Of a DNA stretch of 64,000 nucleotides, positions 43,764-52,484 are shown in pieces. The notes under the pieces are model-generated. The model searched no databases and was not told the DNA's origin. It saw nothing but the letters and a program-made list of their open reading frames with translations. The stretch's first letter is position 1; each line of letters starts with the position of its first letter. Position numbers and translations under genes: made by a program. This DNA comes from UBA5216 sp043743335 (GTDB lineage Bacteria > Pseudomonadota > Gammaproteobacteria > Burkholderiales > SG8-41): positions 12,924 through 76,923 of the forward strand of contig JAYTWR010000004.1 in NCBI GenBank assembly GCA_043743335.1. The letters are read 5' to 3'.

Positions 43764-44828
43764 ATGGCGGATCTGAAAGCATTGCGGCTGGCGGTGATCG
43801 GCGCTGGCGCGGTGGGCGGCTATGTCGGCGGCCAACTGGCGCGCGCGGGGTATCGGGTGGCATTGGTCGATGCGTGGGCCGCACACGTGGAGCAGATCCG
43901 GGCCCATGGCATACGCTTGACTGATCCGCTGGGTTCGGTGCTCATTCCAGCCGAAGCGATGCACTTGCATCAGGTGCAGTCGTTTATTCGCGATCCGGTG
44001 GATATCGCCTTTGTGTGCACCAAATCCTACGACACTGCTTGGAGCGCGCAGATGATCAAACCGTATCTGCGTGACAACGGCTGCGTGGTGTCTGTGCAAA
44101 ACAGTTTGAACGAGCATGAAATCGCGGCAATTGTCGGGGCCGATCGCACACTGGGCTGCATTGCCAGCACCATCAGCGTCAGCGCCACCGGGCCGGGCGT
44201 TATTGAGCGGGCGCGTACGCCGGGCGGTGAGGCCTATACGGTGTTTCGCGTGGGCGAAATGCACGGACGGGTAACGCCGCGCGCTTTGCAGGTAGCGGAA
44301 ATTCTCTCGGCGGTGGACAGCGCCAAAGTAACCACCAATCTGTGGGGCGAACGCTGGGCGAAGCTGGTCACCAACTCGATGCATCACGGCATTCTGGGTG
44401 TTACCGGCATACACGATCATCAATTGATGCAGGGTACGCAGACGCGCTTGCTGGCGATCCGCTGTGCCGGCGAGGCCATTCGCGTGGCGCAAGCGCTGGG
44501 ACACGATCTCGAACCCATATTGCGCATGCCGCCGCTGTTGTGGTGCGCCGCTGCGGATGGAAATGCCGCAGCGCTGAGCGAGATTGAAGCGGGCTGGCGC
44601 AAGTGGATGGCGCGTTCGCACGAGCCGCACTACGGCTCGGTGGGACACGATTTAGTGAAGGGGCGTCGCACTGAAATTGATTACACCTGCGGCTATGTGG
44701 CGGCCATGGGCGAGCAAACCGGGCAACCGGCCCCCACGCAGGCACGCTTGACGGCCATGGTCAAGCAGGTGGAGCGCGGCGAGCTACAACGCACGCTGGC
44801 GAATCTCGCCGTTTTTGAAAGATCGTAG
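43764..44828 (+). CDS. ketopantoate reductase-family (ApbA/PanE) dehydrogenase, paralog 1
   Basis: The protein has 354 residues from ATG 43764; the frame extends further upstream but only from 43764 does it match the paralog. Rossmann motif GAGAVGGYVG at the N-terminus, then CTKSYDT, VVSVQNSLNEHE and the helical C-terminal domain with ERWAKLVTNSMHHGILGVTG. True PanE is about 300 residues, so this pair probably acts on another 2-ketoacid. It is followed after 2 bp by a second copy. Confidence 0.9.
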   Translation: MADLKALRLAVIGAGAVGGYVGGQLARAGYRVALVDAWAAHVEQIRAHGIRLTDPLGSVLIPAEAMHLHQVQSFIRDPVDIAFVCTKSYDTAWSAQMIKPYLRDNGCVVSVQNSLNEHEIAAIVGADRTLGCIASTISVSATGPGVIERARTPGGEAYTVFRVGEMHGRVTPRALQVAEILSAVDSAKVTTNLWGERWAKLVTNSMHHGILGVTGIHDHQLMQGTQTRLLAIRCAGEAIRVAQALGHDLEPILRMPPLLWCAAADGNAAALSEIEAGWRKWMARSHEPHYGSVGHDLVKGRRTEIDYTCGYVAAMGEQTGQPAPTQARLTAMVKQVERGELQRTLANLAVFERS

Positions 44829-44830
44829 CC

Positions 44831-45895
44831 ATGGGCAAACAGGGTAAACACATTGTATTCGTGGGCGCAGGCGCGGTGGGCGGCTATGTGGGCGCGCATC
44901 TGGCGCGCGCGGGTGAGGATATTGCGCTGGTTGATCCGTGGGCGGAGCACGTAGACGCCATCAACCGTGACGGCATGCGCCTCGGCGGTTCGCAAGGCGA
45001 ACATGTGGTGCGCGTCAAAGCCCTGCATGTGCATGAAGTGCAAAGCTTTGTGCGCAAGCCGATTGATATCGCCATCATCAGTACCAAGTCGTACGACACC
45101 GAATGGGCCGCGCGCATGATCCGGCAATACCTGACGCCGCAGGGATACCTTGTGTCCATGCAAAACGGCGTGAACGAGGAGCGCATCGCGAGCGTGGCAG
45201 GCTGGGGCAAGACAGTGGGCTGCATTGTCAGCACCATCAGCGTGAATTGCTTCAAGCCGGGACACATCAGTCGCTACCAAGAGGCGGGCGGTGCCAAACG
45301 CACGGTGTTTGGTGTGGGCGAAGTGCATGGCAGAGTGACAGCGCGCGCCACAGAATTGGCGGCGATACTTGGCGCTGTGGATACCGCCAAGGTCACCGCA
45401 AACCTGTGGGGCGAGCGCTGGACCAAGCTCACGGCCAACACCATCACCCACGGCGTGCTCGGCGCAACGGGTCTGGATAACCGTGCGGTGTACGTGGAGC
45501 GCGGCCAAGTGCATCGCATCGGTGTGCAGTTGGCTGCCGAAGCCATTGCTGTCGGGCGCGCGCAAGGCTACCAATTGGGCACAGTGCTCGGCATTGCGCC
45601 GGACGCATGGCTAGCGGCGGCGCTGCGCGAACCCGCTGCGCTGAAAACGGTGCAGGACGGATTGACGGCGTGGATGGCTACGTTGCTGGAACCTTCGCAT
45701 TCGTCGGTGGGGCGTGATGTCGCGCGAGGACGACGCTCGGAAATTGATTTCACCAATGGGCTGGTGGCGCAGAAGGGCGCAGAAACTGGCGTGCCTGCGC
45801 CCACACACGCAGCGCTGACCGCGCTGGTACGACGCATTGATCGCGGCGAACTGAAGCCGGATCCGCAGCATATTGACGGCTTGATGCCGACGTGA
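44831..45895 (+). CDS. ketopantoate reductase-family (ApbA/PanE) dehydrogenase, paralog 2
   Basis: Also 354 residues and colinear with the preceding gene: VGAGAVGGYVGAHLARAGED, STKSYDTEWAARMI, LVSMQNGVNEERIAS and ERWTKLTANTITHGVLGATG. The gene starts 2 bp after its neighbour stops. The pair looks like a tandem duplication that has diverged, perhaps forming a heteromer or having different substrates. It continues into a CoA transferase. Confidence 0.9.
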   Translation: MGKQGKHIVFVGAGAVGGYVGAHLARAGEDIALVDPWAEHVDAINRDGMRLGGSQGEHVVRVKALHVHEVQSFVRKPIDIAIISTKSYDTEWAARMIRQYLTPQGYLVSMQNGVNEERIASVAGWGKTVGCIVSTISVNCFKPGHISRYQEAGGAKRTVFGVGEVHGRVTARATELAAILGAVDTAKVTANLWGERWTKLTANTITHGVLGATGLDNRAVYVERGQVHRIGVQLAAEAIAVGRAQGYQLGTVLGIAPDAWLAAALREPAALKTVQDGLTAWMATLLEPSHSSVGRDVARGRRSEIDFTNGLVAQKGAETGVPAPTHAALTALVRRIDRGELKPDPQHIDGLMPT

Positions 45896-45915
45896 AAACC
45901 GTAAAAGGATAAAAA

Positions 45916-47061
45916 ATGAAAGGCTGTCTCGATGGCATACGGGTGTTGGAGCTGGCGCGCTTTCAGGCGGGGCCGCGCGCGGGAATGATTTTGTCAGACC
46001 TTGGCGCAGAGGTGATCAAAATCGAAAAATTCGGCGGTGAAGAAACGCGTCAATCCGCACCCATCGTGCGCGGACACAGCGTGTATTTCAGCGTCTACAA
46101 TCGCGGCAAAAAAAGCCTGTGCTTGGATTTGCGCAAGGCCGAAGGCAAGGCGGTTTTCTGCGATCTGTTGAAGACGGCGGATTTTGTGATTGAGAATTTT
46201 CGTCCCGGCACGATTGAGGCCATGGGCCTTGGCTACGACGAACTGATTAAGGTTAAGCCGGACATTATTCTCGTGCGCTGCAGCGGCTTTGGCCAGACGG
46301 GGCCGTATAAAGACCGGCCGTCGTTTGATCCGCTGGGGCAGGCCATGAGCGGGCTGATGTCGCTCACCGGCAAGCCGCTCGGTCGGCCTGTGGGTACGGC
46401 GTTTTCACTGGTGGATCGCACCACGGCGCTGCACGCCACCATCGGCGCGCTGGGCGCGTTGCGGCATCGCGATCAAACGGGCGAGGGGCAGATTATCGAC
46501 GTGTGCCTGCTTGATTCGGCGATGACCATGGTGGAAATCCCCGCGTGCTACTACCTCGACAGCGGCGAAGAAGGCGGCGAGTCGGGCCGGCTGCCGTATC
46601 AGACCAACAACGGCTGGGTGGTGGTGACGGGCGGTGTGACGACCAAGCTGACGCAGCGCCTTGCGGCGGTGATCGGGCAGGATACGTCGATGCCGCAAGG
46701 CGCAGGCGGCTCGCTGTTCGGCCACAACAATCCCGTGCTCACTGCATGGTGCCTCAAGCACAGCACAGCGGATATCTGCGAAAAGCTGCTGGAAATCGGC
46801 ATACCGGTGGCACCGGTGTTGTCGATCCCCGACGTGGTAAAAGACCCGCACCTGTGGGCGCGCGAGATGCTGGTGAAAGTGCAGGACGCGCAAGCTGGCG
46901 AAATCCATGTGCCGGGTTTGAGCATCAAGCTCTCCAAAACGCCGGGGCGCTTGGGGCCGGTGCCGACAGCGGGGCAGCATACGGCAGCGTTGCTGGCGGC
47001 GTTGCCGGGCTACGATGCGGCGAAGGTGGCGCAATTGCGAGCGGCTGGGGTGGTTGAATAA
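45916..47061 (+). CDS. class III CoA transferase (CaiB/BaiF family)
   Basis: This 381-residue protein starts MKGCLDGIRVLELARFQAGP. Conserved segments: DLGAEVIKIEKFGGEETR, NRGKKSLCLDLRKAEGK, the catalytic Asp in FSLVDRTTALHATIGALGA, and GHNNPVL. It transfers CoA between carboxylates in the cytosol. It sits 20 bp after the dehydrogenase pair and 39 bp before a Bug receptor, so the four genes probably form one carboxylate-using operon. Confidence 0.93.
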   Translation: MKGCLDGIRVLELARFQAGPRAGMILSDLGAEVIKIEKFGGEETRQSAPIVRGHSVYFSVYNRGKKSLCLDLRKAEGKAVFCDLLKTADFVIENFRPGTIEAMGLGYDELIKVKPDIILVRCSGFGQTGPYKDRPSFDPLGQAMSGLMSLTGKPLGRPVGTAFSLVDRTTALHATIGALGALRHRDQTGEGQIIDVCLLDSAMTMVEIPACYYLDSGEEGGESGRLPYQTNNGWVVVTGGVTTKLTQRLAAVIGQDTSMPQGAGGSLFGHNNPVLTAWCLKHSTADICEKLLEIGIPVAPVLSIPDVVKDPHLWAREMLVKVQDAQAGEIHVPGLSIKLSKTPGRLGPVPTAGQHTAALLAALPGYDAAKVAQLRAAGVVE

Positions 47062-47083
47062 TAGTTACTAAAATATTCAATAA

Positions 47084-47096
47084 AATCAATTAGTTA
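47084..47096 (+). repeat. dispersed AT-rich motif copy just before a Bug start codon (exact core)
   Basis: TTCAATAAAATCAATTAGTT then A, ending 4 bp before ATG 47101. A partial second copy (GAATAATAGTTA) overlaps the CoA transferase stop. Confidence 0.75.
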
Positions 47097-47100
47097 CATC

Positions 47101-48099
47101 ATGTTTAGCCAACAGAAATTGCGTTGCGACGTGCTCGTCATCGCCATCGCCATCGCCATCATTATCGTACTCGCTATGGCCATGCCCGCCGCAGCGCAAG
47201 GTTTTCCCCGCGGCCCCATGCGCATCATCTCGCCGTTCCCACCGGGCGGCGGCACCGACACGCTGGCGCGGGTGGTTGCGCAACGCCTGAGCGAGCGCCA
47301 CGGTCAGCCGGCGGTGGTGGATAACCGCGTGGGCGGCAACGGTACTATCGGCACGGCGTATGCGGCCAAAGCGGCGGGCGATGGGCTGACGATGGTGATT
47401 GTGCCGGCGGGCCACGCGGCGAATCCGGCGTTGTATAAAAACTTGCCGTACGATCAGGCGCGTGATCTCGCGCCGGTGAGCTTGCTGGCGTCGGGCGCGC
47501 TGGTGCTGGTGATTAACCCTGCACTGCCGGTGGTTAGCGTGAAGGAACTGATTGCGCTCGCACGCCAACGCCCAGGCGAACTCAACTTCGGCACGCCGGG
47601 CAGCGGCGCGTTGCCGCATTTGTCGGCGGAATTGTTTACGCATATGGCCGGTATACGCATGACGCACGTGCCGTACAAAGGCCCGGCTGCTGCAGTGGTG
47701 GATTTAATCAGCGGGCAAGTGCCGGTTTACTTTATGAACGTCACCGGGGCGATTCCGCTGGTGGCGCATAAAAAGCTGCGCGCGCTGGGCGTCACCACAC
47801 CGCGCCGCACTGAGGTTGCGCCGGACATACCGTCAATCGCGGAAAGTGGGTTGGCCGGTTTTGACATGACCAACTGGTACGGCATGCTTGTGCCCGGCAC
47901 CACACCGCCGGAGGTCATTGCCGCACTCAACGCCGAGATGGTGCGAATACTGGCCTTGCCCGACACGCGCAAAGGGCTGGCCGCAACGGGCATGGTGGTC
48001 GAAGGCGGCAGCGCGCAACAGTTCGACGCTTTTTTGAAGACCGAGACGGCGAAATTCGCGCGGATTATTCAGGCGGCAGGCGTCAAAGCTGCGCTGTAG
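47101..48099 (+). CDS. Bug/TctC-family periplasmic receptor
   Basis: This 332-residue protein has a signal-peptide core encoded by ATCGCC hexamer repeats (VIAIAIAIIIVLAMAM). Family motifs: GPMRIISPFPPGGGTDTLAR, DNRVGGNGTIGTAYA, MTHVPYKGPAAAVVD and FARIIQAAGVK. There is no Shine-Dalgarno; the AT-rich motif occupies the position. Its ligand is probably the acid activated by the upstream CoA transferase. Confidence 0.92.
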   Translation: MFSQQKLRCDVLVIAIAIAIIIVLAMAMPAAAQGFPRGPMRIISPFPPGGGTDTLARVVAQRLSERHGQPAVVDNRVGGNGTIGTAYAAKAAGDGLTMVIVPAGHAANPALYKNLPYDQARDLAPVSLLASGALVLVINPALPVVSVKELIALARQRPGELNFGTPGSGALPHLSAELFTHMAGIRMTHVPYKGPAAAVVDLISGQVPVYFMNVTGAIPLVAHKKLRALGVTTPRRTEVAPDIPSIAESGLAGFDMTNWYGMLVPGTTPPEVIAALNAEMVRILALPDTRKGLAATGMVVEGGSAQQFDAFLKTETAKFARIIQAAGVKAAL

Positions 48100-48224
48100 T
48101 TTTGCAGCGGCGACCGACACACGGTGTGGTCGTCTGGTGACGGTCAGGGCGTGTTTCCAGTATAGTAAACGCCGAACTTCAACTTGCCTGTCACACACGC
48201 AATCCAAACCATCAGGAGCATCGC

Positions 48225-48632
48225 ATGGCCCGAATTCAACATCTTGCTATCGCCAGCCAAAACCCCGAAAAACAGGCGGAGTTTTACAAACAGGTTTTTG
48301 GTTTTGAAGAAGTGCGCCGCCTCGACAACCCGCGTGCGCGCGGCGTGGTGTTAACCGACGGCGCGATCAATATTTCCGTGCTGTATTTCAAGCAAGATCA
48401 AATCGACCAGGGCCTCGAATTCACCGGGCCGCATCACTTTGGCGTGTACGTTGAAGACCTCGAAGGCACGGCGCAAAAGTGCCTGGCGGCGGGCTGCGTG
48501 GCCTACGACGAGCTGCCGGAAGACGCCAAAGAAGTGAACTACCGCGCCAAGCGCTCCGACAAATTCAAAGGGCCGGAAGGCTGCTTGTTTGATATCGCCG
48601 ATGAGCCTTGGATCGGGGCGACGCGCAAGTAA
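48225..48632 (+). CDS. VOC-superfamily (glyoxalase-like) protein
   Basis: This 135-residue protein starts MARIQHLAIASQNPEKQAEF after AGGAG. His6 in IQHLAIA and HHFGVYVEDLEG fit the metal-binding beta-alpha-beta-beta-beta units of the vicinal oxygen chelate fold. Members are isomerases, dioxygenases or lyases; the activity is not assigned. It follows the carboxylate operon by 125 bp, with a possible promoter in between. Confidence 0.88.
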   Translation: MARIQHLAIASQNPEKQAEFYKQVFGFEEVRRLDNPRARGVVLTDGAINISVLYFKQDQIDQGLEFTGPHHFGVYVEDLEGTAQKCLAAGCVAYDELPEDAKEVNYRAKRSDKFKGPEGCLFDIADEPWIGATRK

Positions 48633-48683
48633 GTGCGTGGCATGCCCCTAGCGTGCGGGTCACGGGTGCCGACGCGCCAGCCC

Positions 48684-48845
48684 TTAATGACTGCGCAAGT
48701 GCTGGCGCAGTAGCTCGCGGGCGTTATCCATTTTGGCCTGTTGGCCAGTGCTCGCGGGTGCATCGTGTTGATGGTCATGCGACCTGTGGTGAAAATATTC
48801 CACCGCAGCGAGGCCGACTAAAACCAGAAACAGCAGCACTTTCAT
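48684..48845 (-). CDS. small histidine-rich single-span membrane protein
   Basis: This 53-residue frame starts with one hydrophobic helix (MKVLLFLVLVGLAAVEYF), then a His-rich segment HHRSHDHQHD, and ends NARELLRQHLRSH. Codon use matches the neighbouring genes and the helix-plus-tail design is coherent, so I regard it as real although short. The His cluster could bind a metal. It is convergent with the VOC gene. Confidence 0.55.
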   Translation of the reverse strand: MKVLLFLVLVGLAAVEYFHHRSHDHQHDAPASTGQQAKMDNARELLRQHLRSH

Positions 48846-49004
48846 GGTGGCGTTGTTGAGTGCTTAGCAGCGGTGTAGATGCGCGTCAGTGACATGGCGG
48901 TGTTCGCATTGTTCGCATAAGTTCCACGAAGTTGAATGCTACTATAGCGCGGATACGGTGAACCTTTTTCGCCAACCGAGTAACGCCCAAAAATCATTCG
49001 CATT

Positions 49005-50252
49005 GTGGCGCACCTGAATAAATACAAACTGCACTACGCGTGGATCGTTCTCGGTGCGGCTTGCATGCTCAATATTGTCAGCCGCGCGGATTCGGCGTCG
49101 TTCGGCGTGTTTATCGATCCGCTGGTGGAGCGCTTTGGCTGGAAGCGCGGCGATATTTCGTTTGCCTATTCGCTGGCGTTTATTGTGGGGCTGCCAGCGG
49201 TGATGATTATGGGCTGGCTGGGCGACCGCTTTGGCGCGCGGATTTTGATGCTGGTGGCGTCGGCGCTGATCGGCGGCGGCACGGTGCTGCTCGGCACGAT
49301 TACCGAACTGTGGCACTTTTATCTGTTTTACGGCTTTTTCGTCGGCTCGCTGGGGCACGCGGCGTTCAGTGTGCTCTTGCCGGTCATCATGACGCGCTGG
49401 TTCTACCGCCACATGGGCATTGCACTGGGCATTTACTGGGCGGCGCAGGGCTTGGGGCCGGTGATTTTTGCGCCGCTGTTTCGCTGGCTGTTGGAGACGC
49501 GCGGCTGGGAAAATACCTTTACGGTGGTCGGCTTGGTGGTGGGCGGTATCTTGGCGTTTTTCTCGCTGTTCATTTACAACCGGCCTTCCGATAAGGGACT
49601 GACGGCCTACGGCTCTGAGGACGCGCCGCCCGCGCCGCAAAACGGCACGGCTGCCGCCAAGGCACCCGCCAAACTGCGCGACATTTTGCGTGAGCGTACG
49701 GTGTGGAAGCTGATGAGCATTCATCACATAGGCTGCGTGGCGCATGCGGTGATTCTCGCGCATGTGGTGTCGATGGCCACGTTTAAGGGCATACCTGGGC
49801 TTGAAGCTGCGGGCGTGCTGGCGACGATTGCGGGCACGTCGGTGGTGAGCCGCTTTACGTTCTCGGTGCTGGCTGAGCGACTGGGCGGGCGCACGGTGCT
49901 GACGATTTCACTGCTGGGGCAGAGCTTGCCGGTGATTATTTTGTTTTTTGCCACCGAGGCTTGGGCGTTTTATGTGTTCGCCTTTATTTTTGGCCTGTGC
50001 TACGGCGGCGAGATGGTGGGCTTCCCGATTATCAACCGGCAGTTGTTCGGGGCGAAAGCGCCGCTGGGTTCGATCTACTCGTTCGAGATGGTGGGGGCCA
50101 GCCTCGGCATGGCGCTGGGCGGTTGGCTCGGCGGCGGGCTGTTTGATTTGTCCGGCAGCTATACGTGGTCGCTGTGGGCGTCGCTGCTGATCGGCTTGGC
50201 GGGGTTGCCGCTGGCGCTGGCTTTGCCGCGCCATACCAAACCGGCGGATTAA
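49005..50252 (+). CDS. MFS transporter, monocarboxylate/oxalate-formate antiporter-like
   Basis: This 415-residue protein from GTG 49005 has about twelve helices. It starts with KLHYAWIVLGAACMLNIVSR, which fits the N-terminus of the oxalate:formate/monocarboxylate group, and has GWLGDRFGARILM as the loop 2-3 motif. It probably exchanges a carboxylate. It is convergent with a Bug receptor gene. Confidence 0.85.
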   Translation: MAHLNKYKLHYAWIVLGAACMLNIVSRADSASFGVFIDPLVERFGWKRGDISFAYSLAFIVGLPAVMIMGWLGDRFGARILMLVASALIGGGTVLLGTITELWHFYLFYGFFVGSLGHAAFSVLLPVIMTRWFYRHMGIALGIYWAAQGLGPVIFAPLFRWLLETRGWENTFTVVGLVVGGILAFFSLFIYNRPSDKGLTAYGSEDAPPAPQNGTAAAKAPAKLRDILRERTVWKLMSIHHIGCVAHAVILAHVVSMATFKGIPGLEAAGVLATIAGTSVVSRFTFSVLAERLGGRTVLTISLLGQSLPVIILFFATEAWAFYVFAFIFGLCYGGEMVGFPIINRQLFGAKAPLGSIYSFEMVGASLGMALGGWLGGGLFDLSGSYTWSLWASLLIGLAGLPLALALPRHTKPAD

Positions 50253-50268
50253 CTAAATAATTGTTTAA

Positions 50269-50281
50269 AATCAATTAGTTA
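50269..50281 (+). repeat. dispersed AT-rich motif copy (exact core, imperfect palindrome)
   Basis: AATCAATTAGTTA is mirrored by TAACTAAATAATTG 17 bp earlier. The copy fills the 42-bp gap between the MFS and Bug stop codons. Confidence 0.75.
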
Positions 50282-50294
50282 TGTAATTATCTGA

Positions 50295-51257
50295 TTAGTC
50301 TTCGCGCAACCCGGCGCTGGCGATGACTTTACTGAGGCTGCCCATCTCAGCGTTCACCACGGCGGCAAAGCGCGCGGGCGTGCTGCCGACCGCTTCCATG
50401 CCTGCCGCGAGAAATTTTTCTTTCACCTGCGGTTTGTTCAGCGCGCGCACGGCGTCTTGATTCAGTTTCGTGACCAGCGCGGCAGGTGTTTTGACCGGCG
50501 CGAACACGCCAAACAGTATGGTCGATTCGTAGCCGGGCACGCCGGACGCGGCCACAGTGGGCAAGCCCGGCAGCAGTACCGAAGGCTCGGCGCTGGTGAC
50601 GGCAATTGCACGCAGGCGACCGGTTTTGACATGCGGCAGCACGGGTGCGGGTGCCGCGAACATCACCTGCGCTTGCCCGCCGATGAGTGCGGTGACCGCT
50701 GGCCCGACGCCACGATACGTCACCCGCACTAGATTCACCTTGGCCATGGATTTGAACAACTCCGCCGCCACGTGGGTGGAGCCACCGGTGGCGGACGACG
50801 CGTAATTGAGTTCGCCCGGCCGGGCGCGCGCCAGCGCAATGAGTTCAGGCACGCTCTTCACCGGCAGCGAAGGATGCACCAGCACCACGTCGGGCGAGCT
50901 GGCGGCCAGCGTCACCGGCGCAAAATCTTTCACCGGATCGTACGGCACGTTTTTACGAAACAGCGGCAGCAGCCACATCGGGTTGCCATACAAAATCAGC
51001 GTGTAGCCATCGGGCGTGGCGCGCGCCACCAACTCTGAAGCAATGGCACCGCTGGCTCCGCCACGGTTATCCACGATCACTTGTTGCCCCCAGTCGGCAG
51101 TCAACTCTTGCGCCAGCAGGCGCGCGACAAAATCACTGCCGCTACCGGCCTCGGTGGTCACCAAGCGCACCGGGCGCGAGGGAAAATTTTGGCTGTGCGC
51201 GGGCAGGGTGCTTGTCAGCGTAAGGGCGAGCAGGCAGTGCGTGGCGGTGAAATTCAT
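50295..51257 (-). CDS. Bug/TctC-family periplasmic receptor
   Basis: The protein has 320 residues from ATG 51257, which gives a proper signal peptide (MNFTATHCLLALTLTSTLPA, cut near HSQN); the longer upstream frame is not family sequence. Motifs: RPVRLVTTEAGSGSDFVAR, DNRGGASGAIASELVA, VRVTYRGVGPAVTAL and LSKVIASAG. A 12-bp direct repeat (CGTGGGGTGCAG, 51279-51302) lies upstream, between this gene and the divergent Bug gene. Confidence 0.9.
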   Translation of the reverse strand: MNFTATHCLLALTLTSTLPAHSQNFPSRPVRLVTTEAGSGSDFVARLLAQELTADWGQQVIVDNRGGASGAIASELVARATPDGYTLILYGNPMWLLPLFRKNVPYDPVKDFAPVTLAASSPDVVLVHPSLPVKSVPELIALARARPGELNYASSATGGSTHVAAELFKSMAKVNLVRVTYRGVGPAVTALIGGQAQVMFAAPAPVLPHVKTGRLRAIAVTSAEPSVLLPGLPTVAASGVPGYESTILFGVFAPVKTPAALVTKLNQDAVRALNKPQVKEKFLAAGMEAVGSTPARFAAVVNAEMGSLSKVIASAGLRED

Positions 51258-51379
51258 GATGAGCTGGAAGTGTCGGGGCGTGGGGTGCAGCGTGGGGTGC
51301 AGCGTATGGTAGTCTAAATGTGACGCAGCCCACATCAAACCGGCTGCCGGGCATCGATCACAACAAGGGTAAAAACGGC

Positions 51380-52360
51380 ATGAGCACTCGTTGGCAAAAG
51401 TGGTTCGCGACAGTGGCGTTGAGCGTGTGCGCCATGCCACTGGGTTGGGCGCAAGGCGACAAATATCCCTCGCGCCCGGTGCGCGTGGTCGTGCCATCGA
51501 CGCCAGGCGGTGGGCTGGATGTGATGGCGCGTATTCTCACGCCCCGTTTAACCGAGAAATGGGGCGCGCAAGTGGTGATCGATAATCGCGCTGGGGCGGG
51601 TGGGATTATCGGCACGGAAATCGTGGCGAAGGCCGTGCCAGACGCCCACACGCTGCTGCTGGTGACCACGGGCTTTGTCACAAATCCTTATTTAATCAAC
51701 AAGTTACCGTACAAAACGCCGCAGGATTTTGAACCCATCACCATCGTCGGCATGACCCCGGTGGTGCTGGTTGCGCATTCGTCTGTGAACGTTCGCAACA
51801 TCAAAGACATGCTCGCGCTCGCCAAAGAGCGGCCCGGGCAACTGACGTTTGGTTCGTCCGGCACCGGCAGCAGCGGGCATTTGTCGATGATGTTGATGCA
51901 GCGCGTGGCGGGCATCCAATTTGTTCACGTGCCGTATAAGGGGGCGGGCGCGTCGACGGCGGCGATTGTTGGCGGCGAAGTGCAACTGCTGTTCACCGCG
52001 CCGGGCTCAGCGAACGCGCATGTGAAGGCTGGACGCTTGCGCGCACTGGCGGTCACCAGCATCAAGCGCGTGGGCATCATGCCCGACGTGCCCAGTGTGG
52101 TTGAGGTCGGCTTGACGGATTGCGCGGTGGACGGCTGGTACGGCTTGCTCGCGCCAGCGGGCACGTCCAAAGCGCTGATAGACCGCATCTATGCGGATGT
52201 GTCGGCGATCATCAAACAGCCCGAAACCGCAGCGCGGCTGCAAGGTGCGGGCTTTGAAATTGATGGGCGGTCACCAGCACAGTTCAAACAATATCTGGCG
52301 GATGAAATGAAAAAGTGGAGTGGGGTGATTAAAGAGGCCGGTATACGGATGGAGCCGTGA
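51380..52360 (+). CDS. Bug/TctC-family periplasmic receptor
   Basis: The protein has 326 residues from ATG 51380 (MSTRWQKWFATVALSVCAMP, signal peptide to GWAQG). Motifs: RPVRVVVPSTPGGGLDVMAR, DNRAGAGGIIGTEIVA, VHVPYKGAGASTAAI and WSGVIKEAGIR. It is divergent from the preceding Bug gene with about 120 bp between starts, an arrangement suggesting duplication with inversion or shared control. Confidence 0.92.
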   Translation: MSTRWQKWFATVALSVCAMPLGWAQGDKYPSRPVRVVVPSTPGGGLDVMARILTPRLTEKWGAQVVIDNRAGAGGIIGTEIVAKAVPDAHTLLLVTTGFVTNPYLINKLPYKTPQDFEPITIVGMTPVVLVAHSSVNVRNIKDMLALAKERPGQLTFGSSGTGSSGHLSMMLMQRVAGIQFVHVPYKGAGASTAAIVGGEVQLLFTAPGSANAHVKAGRLRALAVTSIKRVGIMPDVPSVVEVGLTDCAVDGWYGLLAPAGTSKALIDRIYADVSAIIKQPETAARLQGAGFEIDGRSPAQFKQYLADEMKKWSGVIKEAGIRMEP

Positions 52361-52446
52361 TGTGGCGGTAGATTCGACCGCCACCCATCGCATTTTCCGC
52401 GCGTCGCCCAAGGCCGAGAATTTCACTATAAGAGAAATCCATTTAA

Positions 52447-52459
52447 AATCAATTAGTTA
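52447..52459 (+). repeat. dispersed AT-rich motif copy (exact core)
   Basis: AATCAATTAGTTA preceded by CCATTTAA, 25 bp from the cytochrome stop codon. Confidence 0.7.
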
Positions 52460-52484
52460 TGGAATTTATTCCCCGACCGACGCG

